64,000 bases of DNA, from NCBI RefSeq assembly GCF_905120355.1, contig NZ_CAJHOB010000008.1, positions 104,165 to 168,164 of the forward strand. Direction: 5' to 3'. A model generated the notes under the pieces. That model was given only the letters and a program-made list of their open reading frames with translations. It was not told the DNA's origin and did not search any database. Both the position numbers and the translations under genes were made by a program. Shown piece by piece: positions 1-9,962 of the stretch; position 1 is the stretch's first letter, and the number at the start of each line of letters is the position of its first letter. The DNA comes from Azonexus hydrophilus (GTDB lineage: Bacteria; Pseudomonadota; Gammaproteobacteria; Burkholderiales; Rhodocyclaceae).

Positions 1-1206
1 GCCAAGGCATTGACTGAGCTGATCCAGCATCAGGTCATCGAACTTGGGCACGCCAATCCAGGGCGTTGGCAACACATCGTGGACGTCTATCGGCGCTTCG
101 GTCTGGTACACGGGCAGCAATCGCTGAACGGCTTCCTCTACCAGAGCGAGGACCCGCTTGACTGGCAAAGCCTGTACCCGATCCTGCTCATTGCCGGTGC
201 TGCCATCCTTCTGGGAAGTGTTCTGCTGTTTTTCATCTACCGCAACAACCGTAGACTGGCCAGGGCGCTTGCCGACAAAACACTCAGCGAAGCGCGCTAC
301 CGGGTCATGTTCGAAACCAGTCCCGCCGCCGGTTTGCTATGGGCGGATGATTTCACGATCCTCGACTGGAACAAGGAAGCCACTCGACTGTTCGGCTGGA
401 CACTGGAAGAGGTCAAAGGCCGGCGCTTCATCGATTTTCTGGTCGTCCCTGGAGAACAGGGCCTGCCCCTCGCCAACCTGGAGCGCCTGCAGCACAATGA
501 GCTACCGCACAGCATCAACAACAACCTGACTCGCGATGGCCGCCAGCTGACCTGCGAATGGCGCAACGCCAGAATTCCGGACACCCCTGGCGGGAAAGCC
601 TGCAATATTTCACTGGCCATCGACATCAGTGAACGCCTGCGACTGGAAAAGGAAAACCGGCGCATGGCATTCCGCGACCCGCTCACCCAGTTACCCAACC
701 GCCGCCTGCTGCACGACCGCCTCGACCGCCTGCTGCGCCGCCTGCGCCGTGAAGGTGGCTATGGCAGCATGCTGTTCCTTGACCTCGACAACTTCAAACC
801 ACTCAACGACCGCCATGGCCATGCCCTGGGCGATCTGCTGCTGCAGGAAGTTGCGCGACGCCTGCACAGTTGTGTCCGGGAAAGCGACACCGTGGGACGT
901 TTTGGTGGCGACGAATTCGTCGTCCTCATTGATGGACTCGACAGGAATCCAGAAACCGCCCGCCAGCAGGCCGAGCGTGTCGCACACAAAGTGCTGACCA
1001 GCCTGGGCGAGTGCTACCGGCTGCAACAGGAGCCGGGTGCCGAGATCATAGAACATCGCTGCACGGCCTCGATCGGCGTCACCTTGTTCGACGCCCAGGA
1101 TAGTGAAACCGGAATTTTCCGTCAGGCCGATGCCGCCATGTACCAAGCCAAGACCACTGGCCGCAACCGCTACTGCTTGGCCGAAGAGCCCATCCTCGAG
1201 CCCTGA
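1..1206 (+). CDS. Diguanylate cyclase with PAS and GGDEF domains (5' end outside window)
   Basis: The frame is open from the first base, so the N-terminus is missing. The first ~50 residues resemble the end of an NMT1/THI5-like periplasmic binding domain (inference from the short tail). A transmembrane helix follows (bases ~170-245), then a PAS domain (~290-660) and a GGDEF domain (~670-1170). The GGDEF signature is intact at 904-918, and an RxxD inhibitory site (RESD) lies five residues before it. This predicts an inner-membrane c-di-GMP synthase under product inhibition, driven by a periplasmic ligand sensor. The ligand cannot be read from this fragment. No EAL domain follows. Confidence 0.88.
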   Translation, partial: AKALTELIQHQVIELGHANPGRWQHIVDVYRRFGLVHGQQSLNGFLYQSEDPLDWQSLYPILLIAGAAILLGSVLLFFIYRNNRRLARALADKTLSEARYRVMFETSPAAGLLWADDFTILDWNKEATRLFGWTLEEVKGRRFIDFLVVPGEQGLPLANLERLQHNELPHSINNNLTRDGRQLTCEWRNARIPDTPGGKACNISLAIDISERLRLEKENRRMAFRDPLTQLPNRRLLHDRLDRLLRRLRREGGYGSMLFLDLDNFKPLNDRHGHALGDLLLQEVARRLHSCVRESDTVGRFGGDEFVVLIDGLDRNPETARQQAERVAHKVLTSLGECYRLQQEPGAEIIEHRCTASIGVTLFDAQDSETGIFRQADAAMYQAKTTGRNRYCLAEEPILEP

Positions 1207-1274
1207 TCACTACCCGCCAGCACAAGCCATGCCAAGGCAGGCATAATACGATGTCACATTGTTAATTGCCCCGC

Positions 1275-3113
1275 ATGCACGCTGCCAGGCCAGTTACCCA
1301 CAGCGCCCTCCTGCCCTTCCTGTTTTTCGCTGCCCTGCTGTGGCTGGGCGCGCTGGCCTATGCGCAACCCTGGCACGACCTCGACCTACGCCTGGGCGAT
1401 GTGTTCATGCGCCGGGCAGTGGCCACACGGGCACCCCCACCGGATATCGTCCTGATCGACATCGATCAGGCCAGCCTCGATCACCCGGAAATGCTCGAAC
1501 TGGCCGGCAACTGGCCCTGGCCGCGTGCCATTCATGGCGAGCTACTGGCCTTCCTGACCCGGCAGCAACCGCGCGCGGTCATTTTCGACCTGATTTTCAG
1601 CGAACCTGACCGCTTCCGCCCGGAAAGCGACCAGGTACTCGAAGCGGCCTTGCGCCAGACGCCCGCCTATCTACCCCTGGTCGTCACCGATGGCACACCT
1701 TCCCGCCTGGCCGAACTGCCACCGCTCCTCGGCATCCAGCGTGGGCCGCACGCCGACCCCGCGGCCGGCCTCCCGCTGCTGGCACCGAAAGCGCTGGCGC
1801 CTGATGTCTGGCGCACCGGCCTGATCAACTTTCTGGCCGACAGTGACGGCCTGGGACGGCGTTACTGGCTGCAGTACCCACATGCCGGCTGGTCGCTGCC
1901 AGGGATGCCGGCACGGGTGGCAACAGATCTGGGCATGACGGTACCGACGCAGGACAGCCTGCCCCTGCATTTCTACGGCCAGCCGTTCACCCGTTACGCC
2001 TACGCCGACCTGTTTCTCGCCAGCTTGCAGGAAAAGCCGGACAAGCTGCCGGATTTGCGCAACAAGATCATCATCATCGGCGCAGCCGCCCCCGGGCTGC
2101 ATGATCTGCGTCCAACGCCGCTCGGGGCAGCGACGCCGGGGCCGGTCATCCTCGCTACCGCACTGGCCAATCTGCAGCAGCAGGATTATCTGCGCCCCCT
2201 GCCGGATGCGCTCGCCCCCGCCCTGGGGGGCCTGGTTCTGTGCCTGATGGTTCTGGCCACACGGCGGCATGTCAGCCCCACCCTGCAAGGCAGCGTGCTG
2301 ACCCTGCTCACCCTGGCCGCACTGCTGGCTGCTTACTTTCTGCTGGCGCACAACCTGCTCTGGCTTCCCTTTTCCACCCTGCTGACGCTGTGGCTGTTCT
2401 ATGCAGCCTGCGCCCTGGAAGCCTATTTCCGCGAACGACGCCAGCGCGAACACGCCTTGCAACTGTTTGGCCGCTTCGTTGATCCACGCGTCGTCAGCGC
2501 CCTGGTTGCTGGCGATACCCTGGCGCAGGCGCAGGCGGGACAGAGCCAGGAAATCACCGTCCTCTTCTCCGACATCCGCGGCTTCACCAGCCTGTCCGAA
2601 ACCAGCTCCCCGGAACATGTCGTCCAGCTGCTCAATCGCTATTTTTCCGCTCAGACCGAAATCATATTCAGCCATGGCGGCACCCTCGACAAATTCATCG
2701 GCGACGCCATCATGGCCTTCTGGGGGGCTCCAGTGGCCACACCTCAGCACGCCAGCCAGGCCGTCGCCGCCGCGCTGGCGCTACAGGAGGGCCTGCTCGC
2801 CTTTCGTCAGGAACTGGGTGCCGCAGGTGCCAGTTTCGATATTGGCATCGGCATCCATAGCGGGCCGGCCGTCGTCGGTTTCATCGGTGCCGCCCAACGT
2901 CTGGATTACACTGCCATCGGTGACACGGTCAATCTCGCCAGCCGCATCGAGGGGCTGACCAAGGGAGTGGCACGGGTGCTGGTTTCGGAAAGTACCCGCG
3001 ATGCCTGTAGGGCCGAAAACGCCACGCGTTTCATTTTCATCGACCACGGTGAATTTTCTGTCAAAGGGCGCGAGCGCCCTGTCCGTTTATTTGAACCAAG
3101 GAGCTCTGCATGA
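1275..3113 (+). CDS. CHASE2-domain class III adenylate cyclase
   Basis: 612 residues. An N-terminal membrane anchor is followed by an extracytoplasmic CHASE2 sensor (~30-290), about three transmembrane helices (~315-385) and a class III nucleotide cyclase domain (~430-605). Catalytic features are visible: the first metal-binding Asp in FSDIRGF, the Lys and second metal Asp in LDKFIGDAIMAFWG, and the Asn/Arg pair in GDTVNLASR. The product is most likely cAMP. I chose the ATG at 1275; an in-frame TTG lies three codons upstream and neither has a clear ribosome site. The stop overlaps the next gene by four bases, so the two are probably co-translated. The signal sensed by CHASE2 is unknown. Confidence 0.9.
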   Translation: MHAARPVTHSALLPFLFFAALLWLGALAYAQPWHDLDLRLGDVFMRRAVATRAPPPDIVLIDIDQASLDHPEMLELAGNWPWPRAIHGELLAFLTRQQPRAVIFDLIFSEPDRFRPESDQVLEAALRQTPAYLPLVVTDGTPSRLAELPPLLGIQRGPHADPAAGLPLLAPKALAPDVWRTGLINFLADSDGLGRRYWLQYPHAGWSLPGMPARVATDLGMTVPTQDSLPLHFYGQPFTRYAYADLFLASLQEKPDKLPDLRNKIIIIGAAAPGLHDLRPTPLGAATPGPVILATALANLQQQDYLRPLPDALAPALGGLVLCLMVLATRRHVSPTLQGSVLTLLTLAALLAAYFLLAHNLLWLPFSTLLTLWLFYAACALEAYFRERRQREHALQLFGRFVDPRVVSALVAGDTLAQAQAGQSQEITVLFSDIRGFTSLSETSSPEHVVQLLNRYFSAQTEIIFSHGGTLDKFIGDAIMAFWGAPVATPQHASQAVAAALALQEGLLAFRQELGAAGASFDIGIGIHSGPAVVGFIGAAQRLDYTAIGDTVNLASRIEGLTKGVARVLVSESTRDACRAENATRFIFIDHGEFSVKGRERPVRLFEPRSSA

Positions 3114-3619
3114 AAGCCGTGCATTTGTCGTTTCTCCTCTGCGCCGCCGGCCTGAGCCTGGCTGCACAGGCCGCCCCTGGCACACTGACCCGTGCTGCCG
3201 ACCTGAAAGCCAAACCTTTCGTCGATGCGGCCACCCTCACCCAGCTGCCCGAACAGACCAAGGTCGACATTCTCGGCAATGAAGGTGGCTGGTCGCAGAT
3301 CAAAAGCCCGCAGGGGCAGACCGGCTGGGTCCGCCTGCTCCATGTCCGCCCGGACAGCGCCAGCAGCGGCAATGCCCTGAGCAGCCTGGGAACTCTGGGC
3401 AATGTGGCACGTACCGGCAGCACCGGCGCCACCGCAACGACCGGCGCCAAGGGCATCAGCAAGGATGATCTGGCCCAAGCCGCCCCCAGCCCGCAGGAAG
3501 TGAAACGCCTGACGCAGTACGCCAGCAACCGCCAGAGCGCGGAACAGCATGCGCGCAGCAACCGCCTACAAAAACGCAACATGGCCTACCTTGACCCAGC
3601 CGATGGCAAACGCAACTGA
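3110..3619 (+). CDS. SH3-domain exported protein
   Basis: 169 residues with a clear signal peptide ending near AAQAAP. Residues ~25-85 form a bacterial SH3 (SH3_3-like) domain, seen in the stretch around QTKVDILGNEGGWSQI and GWVRLLHV. A low-complexity Ser/Gly/Thr/Ala linker and a basic C-terminus with no recognisable fold follow. Such domains in periplasmic proteins usually bind peptidoglycan or peptides. The gene starts inside the stop of the cyclase (ATGA) and the M48 protease starts 11 bases after it, so the three form one unit. No specific function is assigned. Confidence 0.8.
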   Translation: MKAVHLSFLLCAAGLSLAAQAAPGTLTRAADLKAKPFVDAATLTQLPEQTKVDILGNEGGWSQIKSPQGQTGWVRLLHVRPDSASSGNALSSLGTLGNVARTGSTGATATTGAKGISKDDLAQAAPSPQEVKRLTQYASNRQSAEQHARSNRLQKRNMAYLDPADGKRN

Positions 3620-3629
3620 GGAACCCGAG

Positions 3630-4517
3630 ATGCTGACCACACTTAAAAACTCCTGCTCCCTCCTGCTCCTCAGCTGCACCGTGCTCACCCTGAGCGCCTG
3701 CAAACCGGAGCACATCCAGTCCGCCCTCGAGCACGGCGGCTCGGTCGCGCGTACGTTCAATCAAACCGTCTCACCACAGGAAGAGCAGCGCATGGGCGAG
3801 GAGTCCGCCGCGTTGCTGCTGGGTGCGGCCCCGCTGGTCAGAAACGACGGCGTGCAGCGTTACGTCAACCAGGTGGGGCAGTGGGTCGCCCAGCAAACCG
3901 ACCGCAACGACATTCAATGGCGCTTTGGCGTGCTGGACACCGCCAACGTCAATGCCTTTGCCGCCCCGGCCGGCTATGTGTTCGTCACTCGCGGTTTGCT
4001 GTTACGGCTGCAGGATGAAGCTGAGCTTGCCGGGGTGATTGCGCATGAGATCAGCCACGTCCTGATGGGCCACTATGTGCAGACCATGCTCAAGAAGGAC
4101 CGCGCTGCCGCCTTGGGCAATCTGGCCGGCAGCGTCGCGCAAGCGCAGGGCAAAGGTGAATACACGGCGTTGGTGAACCTCGGTCGCGGCGTCTACAGCT
4201 CCGGCCTGGACAAGGACGACGAATATCAGGCCGACCGCATGGGCGTCGTTCTGGCCGCCCGTGCCGGCTATGACCCCTTCGGCCTGCCGCGCGTCCTGCA
4301 GATGTACGCCAGCAGCGCCGGCGAAGCGGGTTTCGATCTGCTGTTTTCCACTCATCCCGGCGCCAGCGACCGCCTGGAGCGTCTGGCGCAAGCCATGGGT
4401 AACCAGTTCGATACCCTGGAAAGCCAGAGCGTCCGCACTACCCCGGCCTTCACCCGCCAGCTCGCCGCACTGAAGGGCAAAGCGACCACCGGCAGGGGCG
4501 GCAACCGACGGCGGTAG
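3630..4517 (+). CDS. M48 family metalloprotease lipoprotein
   Basis: 295 residues. The N-terminus is a lipoprotein signal with lipobox LSAC, so the mature protein is membrane anchored and periplasmic. The zinc site HEISH lies in IAHEISHVLMGHY and the third ligand Glu in DDEYQADRMGV, the BepA/LoiP-like arrangement of M48C proteases. Members degrade or help fold outer-membrane proteins. An upstream in-frame ATG at 3549 lies inside the SH3 gene; the ATG at 3630 was preferred because it gives a proper lipoprotein signal. The tail is Gly/Arg rich. No TPR domain follows the protease domain, unlike BepA. Confidence 0.9.
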   Translation: MLTTLKNSCSLLLLSCTVLTLSACKPEHIQSALEHGGSVARTFNQTVSPQEEQRMGEESAALLLGAAPLVRNDGVQRYVNQVGQWVAQQTDRNDIQWRFGVLDTANVNAFAAPAGYVFVTRGLLLRLQDEAELAGVIAHEISHVLMGHYVQTMLKKDRAAALGNLAGSVAQAQGKGEYTALVNLGRGVYSSGLDKDDEYQADRMGVVLAARAGYDPFGLPRVLQMYASSAGEAGFDLLFSTHPGASDRLERLAQAMGNQFDTLESQSVRTTPAFTRQLAALKGKATTGRGGNRRR

Positions 4518-4581
4518 GCGTCCCCACTCGTCACGGTCTGCGCGGCACGTCCCTGACGGGTGCGAGGCGTTCAGACTGCTT

Positions 4582-7500
4582 TCAGGGCGTGGGCGTGCCG
4601 ACCGGCGCGCCCACGTTCGTTTTAACAGCGCGCGGCGGTCGCCCCCAGGTGATGCTGTAAAACAGATCGAGCGCATTGTCGCTACCGACACGACCCACCA
4701 GGGTCAATTGCCGGGTCAGGTCAAAGCTGAGCTTGGCGACGCTTTCGGCAGTGCCGAGTGACTGCTCGTAGTTCAGGGTGGCACGGCTGGAAATACGCTT
4801 GCCGACACTGAGAATCTGCTGTTCGACACCACTGCTTTCCGCACCGCCGCTACTGACAATACGGCTGCCGGCAGAACGCGCACCGCCGCCCAGCGTGCCC
4901 TGGCGCACGCCAAATTCATCGATGCCGAAACGATCCTTCAACTGCCCGACCAGATTCCCCGACGCATTGCCGAAAAGATCACCCGCCGCCGCAAGTAGCA
5001 CACTGGCGTCACCACTACCCACACCCTCCGGTCCGTGCCCGAGGATCAACCAACTCAGTTTCTCCGCCTCCGGCAATTCCGGCGTAGACACCAGGCGGAC
5101 GCGCGGCTTTTGTACCGTACCCGTCACCTCTACTCCGGCCTCAACTGTCAGCCCGCGCCGCATCGCACGCACATCGAGTGACGGATTGTCTGGCAGGCCC
5201 TGAAAGTTGAGAATTCCGCGTTCGATTTCCAGCGCCTGGCCGTAAGCCGCAAAGCGTCCATTGCGGGTCCGGATGCTGCCGACCGCACGCGGCAGGTCAC
5301 GCCCCTCGGCAGTCAAGCGGATCTGGCCAACCAGAAGACTGGACAGCCCCGCTCCCTCGAACAGGAAATCACGCCCGAAATCGACGCTCACATCGAGACT
5401 GAGCTTCGGACGCAAACTAGGTGTAGCGCTTTGCGCGGGCCGACGCACCACCACATCGTCGGACAGACTGGGCGCCCCCGGCGGGGCCAGCTGCCAGTAC
5501 GCCGCATCGACAGTGAGCGCCCCCTTGCCGCCAAGATGGTCCCGCTGCCAGCTGAGCAGGGTCTCTCCCGACAGGCTGACCCACTGCTCGGGCTGTTGCC
5601 AGACACCCACCCGATCCAATCTCACCTTCACCTGGGCTGCACCGCTGGCCGCCTGGGCATCAAGGCGCAATTCACCGCTAGCCGTCAGCTGCCCCGGCGG
5701 CTCATGCCGGGCGGCAGTCTCGCCGAGCGAACGCTTGAGCGGACGCGGCAAGGCCCGATGCGGACTGCTGAAGCGCAGCGTTTCCAGATGCAACACATCG
5801 CCGGCAATGCGGGCGCTCAATTCGCCGTCCTGCAATTGCAGCCCGCTGTCCTCTAGGGCAAAGCGTAATGCCTGTCCACTCAAGCTGCCCTGCAGCTGCG
5901 GCAGGGCGGGCGTACCGGCCAGTTGCAACTGGCCGCGCAAACGTCCCCCGGTACGTCTGCCTTCCCCCATCAATTCCCCCAGCCAAGCCAGATCTTCCGC
6001 CTGCAGACTGACTTCCCCCTGCCACGGCTGTCGGCGATCCAATGCCCAGGCGCCGTCCATTCTGGCGGCAAGTTGCGCCGCCAGTCGGCCAAAACGCGAA
6101 CCATCCACAGCAAGCGTCAGATTCAGGCGTTCGTTGCGCACCTCCGCCCCGAGCCGGGCCTGCCAATCCAGCGGGTTCCCGGCCAGATGCAGGTCAGCCA
6201 GTCGCCAGGCGGTCTGACTCAGGCGCAGGCTGGCTGGCGACTGCAGACGTACATTGCGGGCGCTGTTGCGGCTGTGCAGCTGCAATGTGTCGATTGCCCC
6301 TTGCCAGACCAGTTCCGGCTGACTGCTCACGCCCCCGCTGGCGCGCAGCTGCAGTTGATCGTCGCCAAAGAGTCGGGTCGAAAAATTCAGCAGGTGCTGC
6401 TGCCGATTACCGCTCACCTTGAGCGCGAGTTTTTCGGCCAGCCCGACCTGTCCGGGCAGATCGAGTCGGGCCAGTGACAATTCGAGTGCCAGCGGGGCGG
6501 TTGCGCTGGCGGCACGCTTGCCCGTGCTGACGTCGGTTGCCAGGTGCAACTGCTCGGCCGAGAACAGGCCCGGCCAGCCCAGACGAGGTGATTGCAATTC
6601 CCCGCTCAGCCGCAGTGCCTCAAGACTGCCCGCCAGCCGGAACTGCCCGTGCACACTGCCGTCCCCACCCAGATCGGCCAGCTGCGGTGCCCGCAGCTCA
6701 AACTGCAGCTGATCGGCAGGCTGACCCAAGGCACCGCGCACTTCCAGGCGATTTTTCCCCAAACTGAGCCACAGATCAGCACCCGTAATCCGTGGCCAGG
6801 CCAGACGCAGATTGCCAGCACCGGCGAGCGGCACTTGCCGGAAATGGCTGTCGCGCAGTTTGAAATCGGCGGCAATCACTGGCGCCGCGCGCAAGTTTCC
6901 GGCAACTGTCGCACTGGCATTGACGCGCGCCGCCGGCAGATCGGCAAAAGCGCGCGGATTGAATTCCTTTAATTCTGCCGCCAGCGTGATGTCGCGCGCC
7001 TCATCCAGCGTCACCCGGCCGCTGGCCGAGAGACCTGTACCGCTGGCCTGCAACAGCAGCCGCTCGATGGTAAGCACCGCATCGGCCTGCCTGACTGCAC
7101 CGGCGAGGCTGAAGCGCCGGTCACGCAGATCGGCTTCCAGCTGTTGCGCACGCGCACTCAGCGCCGCCTTGATGCGACCTTCCAGAGCAGTCTTGTGCAG
7201 GCGGCGGTGCACGACCTGCGCGTTCACGCCGCGCACGGCAAGATCGAGGTCGAGATGGCCCGCTTCGGCGCTTCCCTGCCAGCGGCCCTGACCACTGATC
7301 TGACCACCGGCAGGCAGTTGCAGACGCAAGGAGGGCAGATTGAGGCTACCGCCCCGCCAATCGACCTGCCCAGAGAGCGTCTGCACAGGCACGCGATCCA
7401 GATCGAGCGGACCGGGCAGGCTGTTCGCGATGGCAAAACTGCCGACGATCCCCGTCAGCTCGGCCTCACCCACAGGCTCGAAAGTCGCCTGCAGCGCCAG

Positions 7501-8292
7501 TTCTGCTGCGGGCAAGCTGTCCGCCCAATCCACCGGATGCACACCGGCCAGGTCGATCCGGGCGCTGCTGAAGGGCATTGGCGCAAACGGCGTCAGAGTC
7601 ACCTCGGCTTGCCCGTGCACGCCCTCTTGTGCAACGATTGCCAGCGGCAGGCTCGCCAGCGGCCCGTCCGCCGTCAGGGCCAAGGTGAACGGCCGCGCTT
7701 CAAGCTGCCCGCTGATTTGCGCGCTGGCCTGCAGCGGAAAGGGCGCCTGTCCATCCAGCCTGGCCTGCGCACTGACGCGTACCGCCGCCACCGTAAAAGC
7801 CAGCCGTTCGAGTTGATGGCGGACCCCATCGCTGTTCAGCTGCGTCTCCACCTCCAGTAGCGGCGGCAACGCATCAATCTGCAGATGACTGATATGCAGT
7901 GCCGGCAGTGACAGCGCCAGCGGCAGTGTGATCTGCGCCGGCTCCGGTACGGGGCCGGCATCGTCGGGTGCAGTCGTGATGTCGAGCCGCCCAAGCACCA
8001 GACGATCGACGCGCAACTCCCCCCGGCCGAGCGCTGCCGGCTGCCACTCCAGTTGCAGCTGCTGCGCCCGGATGGCAGTACCCGCCGCATCCTGCCAGGA
8101 AATCTCGTCCAGTCGCAGCGGCCCCAGCCAGCGCCCAGCGGCCTGCCCCACCTGCAGTCGGCCAGCACTCGCCGCCTGCAGCCAGCTCAGGCTGTGCTGC
8201 AAGCCACTCTGCGTCGCCAGCAGCCAGCCCGCCAGGCTGACCAGCGCCAGCAGACTGAGCGAGAAAAAGAGAAGAAGACGGCGCAAACGCAT
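4582..8292 (-). CDS. tamB: Translocation and assembly module protein TamB
   Basis: 1236 residues, the usual TamB size. A single N-terminal helix anchors it in the inner membrane. The rest is a long periplasmic beta-structured body rich in alternating hydrophobic and Gly/Ala/Leu segments (AsmA-like bridge). The C-terminal DUF490/TamB domain (~870-1236) carries the typical LSWLILGHGPEG and LKDRFGIDEFGVR elements. It starts two bases after the tamA stop. TamB-type bridge proteins work with TamA in outer-membrane protein assembly and, in enterobacteria, in phospholipid transport. An unusual C-terminal Pro/Thr tail follows the domain. Confidence 0.94.
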   Translation of the reverse strand: MRLRRLLLFFSLSLLALVSLAGWLLATQSGLQHSLSWLQAASAGRLQVGQAAGRWLGPLRLDEISWQDAAGTAIRAQQLQLEWQPAALGRGELRVDRLVLGRLDITTAPDDAGPVPEPAQITLPLALSLPALHISHLQIDALPPLLEVETQLNSDGVRHQLERLAFTVAAVRVSAQARLDGQAPFPLQASAQISGQLEARPFTLALTADGPLASLPLAIVAQEGVHGQAEVTLTPFAPMPFSSARIDLAGVHPVDWADSLPAAELALQATFEPVGEAELTGIVGSFAIANSLPGPLDLDRVPVQTLSGQVDWRGGSLNLPSLRLQLPAGGQISGQGRWQGSAEAGHLDLDLAVRGVNAQVVHRRLHKTALEGRIKAALSARAQQLEADLRDRRFSLAGAVRQADAVLTIERLLLQASGTGLSASGRVTLDEARDITLAAELKEFNPRAFADLPAARVNASATVAGNLRAAPVIAADFKLRDSHFRQVPLAGAGNLRLAWPRITGADLWLSLGKNRLEVRGALGQPADQLQFELRAPQLADLGGDGSVHGQFRLAGSLEALRLSGELQSPRLGWPGLFSAEQLHLATDVSTGKRAASATAPLALELSLARLDLPGQVGLAEKLALKVSGNRQQHLLNFSTRLFGDDQLQLRASGGVSSQPELVWQGAIDTLQLHSRNSARNVRLQSPASLRLSQTAWRLADLHLAGNPLDWQARLGAEVRNERLNLTLAVDGSRFGRLAAQLAARMDGAWALDRRQPWQGEVSLQAEDLAWLGELMGEGRRTGGRLRGQLQLAGTPALPQLQGSLSGQALRFALEDSGLQLQDGELSARIAGDVLHLETLRFSSPHRALPRPLKRSLGETAARHEPPGQLTASGELRLDAQAASGAAQVKVRLDRVGVWQQPEQWVSLSGETLLSWQRDHLGGKGALTVDAAYWQLAPPGAPSLSDDVVVRRPAQSATPSLRPKLSLDVSVDFGRDFLFEGAGLSSLLVGQIRLTAEGRDLPRAVGSIRTRNGRFAAYGQALEIERGILNFQGLPDNPSLDVRAMRRGLTVEAGVEVTGTVQKPRVRLVSTPELPEAEKLSWLILGHGPEGVGSGDASVLLAAAGDLFGNASGNLVGQLKDRFGIDEFGVRQGTLGGGARSAGSRIVSSGGAESSGVEQQILSVGKRISSRATLNYEQSLGTAESVAKLSFDLTRQLTLVGRVGSDNALDLFYSITWGRPPRAVKTNVGAPVGTPTP

Positions 8293-8294
8293 GT

Positions 8295-9962
8295 TCAGAA
8301 GGGAATCGCCAAGGAAAAATGCAACAGCAAGTCGCGGCTGCGCTTGCCATACGCAAGATCAACCCCGATCGGTCCGGCCGGGCTACGCCAGCGCGCGCCC
8401 AGGCCATAACCTACCGCCAGACGGGCATCCTGCAGCGCGTCAACCGCATCACCAGCATCGACGAAGGCCGCCGCCCCCCAGCTGTCGTTCAGCCAATGGG
8501 TGTATTCGATGCTGGCAGTGGCGAGATAACGTCCCCCCAACGTCGCATTGCCTTCCTTGATACCCAGGCTCTGATACTGGTAACCGCGCACACTGCCGGT
8601 TCCCCCGGTGCGGAACAGGTAATCCTGCGGCACATGCTGGCGCGAAGGGGCGAAGGTGCGCCCCAACTCTGCCCGCAAACTCAAGGTATCGCGGGTGCCA
8701 ATGGGCAGATAAATCTGGCTGCGGCCATACAAGCGCAGGAAATTCTCGTCCGACAGCAGGCTTTTCGTGCCGCCTCCCACACTCAGCTGCAGCACCACAC
8801 CGCGCCGGGGATCCAGCATCTGATCCAGTTTCCGCCAGGTCCAGGTGACATTCGGCACCAACGCCCGGCTGGTCGTCCAGTCACCATCGCCGGGCTGACG
8901 TTTTTCATGCTGCCAGTTGAGTGACAGCCGTTCTTCCAGACGGCCACGCTGCTCGATCCGCTGCACCCCCACTGACTGGCGCTGGATGCGCAGTTGCTCG
9001 ATATCACTCTGTTCCGCCACGAAACCCGCACCGTAGCGGACCCCATCACCCATCGGCGGCAGGAACACATCGCTGTAGAACGTCTGCCGCTTTTCTTCCA
9101 GACGCACGCCGGTATCAAGCTCCCAGGCTTGGCGTAAAAAATCGATAGTGCTGTAGCTCGCCTCCACCCGCGCTCCGGTATTGGAACTGGCGCCGACACC
9201 AAAGCGGGCACGATGCACTGGCTGTTCCTGCACCGTCAGCCGTACCGGCGCCCGCAGGCTGTCCGCTTCGCCATCGCTGACAGCCTGCGCCAGATCGAGC
9301 TCTCCCCGCACCGTTGCGAAATATGGACTGCTCTGCAAGGCGTGGACCAGCGCCTGTACTTCTTCTGCCCGATACACCTTGCCCGGACGGACATCGGCGT
9401 TGTAACGCGCCACCAGCTCCGGGCGAAAACGGTACAGGCCGTCAATCTCCAGCTCGCCGTAGCGATAGCGCGGACCCGCGTCGTAGCTGACCTGCAGCGC
9501 TGCGCGCTGCGTGTCAGGATCGATATCGGCCAGACTGTCCAGCAACCGCGCCGCCGCATGCTCTTCCGCCAGAAGATCACTCAGCAGCTGGTTCTTGGCG
9601 TTATTCCAGTCTTCCTGGCGGAAAGGCCGCCCCACCGGTAGCAGCCAGCGCTCGCGCAGGGCGGCAAGCCGTTCGGGAGTCACCGCGCCGGTAATCTCGA
9701 CTTCAGCGCTGCTGATGTGCGTGCGCGGCCCGGGGTCGATGCGCAGCAGCAGATCATGGCCCTGCGTGTCGATAGCGATCTGTGGCGAAAAATAACCTTC
9801 GGTGGCGAGGATGTCCGTGCTCGTCTGACGCAGGCGACGCTCACCGCTTTCGGCTGCCAGATGCGGCCGCAGCCGCGCTGCCAGATCTGCCGGCACATCC
9901 AGACGCAGATCTGCGTGCGCAGTGGCCACCCCGCAGCACAGGAAGAAGGCCAGCCTGCGCAT
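8295..9962 (-). CDS. tamA: Outer-membrane assembly factor TamA (Omp85 family)
   Basis: 555 residues with a signal peptide cut near AHA. POTRA domains (~20-255) precede a 16-strand Omp85 barrel. The conserved barrel motif is seen as GSVRGYQYQSLG near residue 450, and the protein ends in Phe as expected for a BAM substrate. It overlaps the stop of the upstream gene by one base (TGATG) and is followed immediately by tamB. It should form the outer-membrane half of the Tam complex. Confidence 0.94.
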   Translation of the reverse strand: MRRLAFFLCCGVATAHADLRLDVPADLAARLRPHLAAESGERRLRQTSTDILATEGYFSPQIAIDTQGHDLLLRIDPGPRTHISSAEVEITGAVTPERLAALRERWLLPVGRPFRQEDWNNAKNQLLSDLLAEEHAAARLLDSLADIDPDTQRAALQVSYDAGPRYRYGELEIDGLYRFRPELVARYNADVRPGKVYRAEEVQALVHALQSSPYFATVRGELDLAQAVSDGEADSLRAPVRLTVQEQPVHRARFGVGASSNTGARVEASYSTIDFLRQAWELDTGVRLEEKRQTFYSDVFLPPMGDGVRYGAGFVAEQSDIEQLRIQRQSVGVQRIEQRGRLEERLSLNWQHEKRQPGDGDWTTSRALVPNVTWTWRKLDQMLDPRRGVVLQLSVGGGTKSLLSDENFLRLYGRSQIYLPIGTRDTLSLRAELGRTFAPSRQHVPQDYLFRTGGTGSVRGYQYQSLGIKEGNATLGGRYLATASIEYTHWLNDSWGAAAFVDAGDAVDALQDARLAVGYGLGARWRSPAGPIGVDLAYGKRSRDLLLHFSLAIPF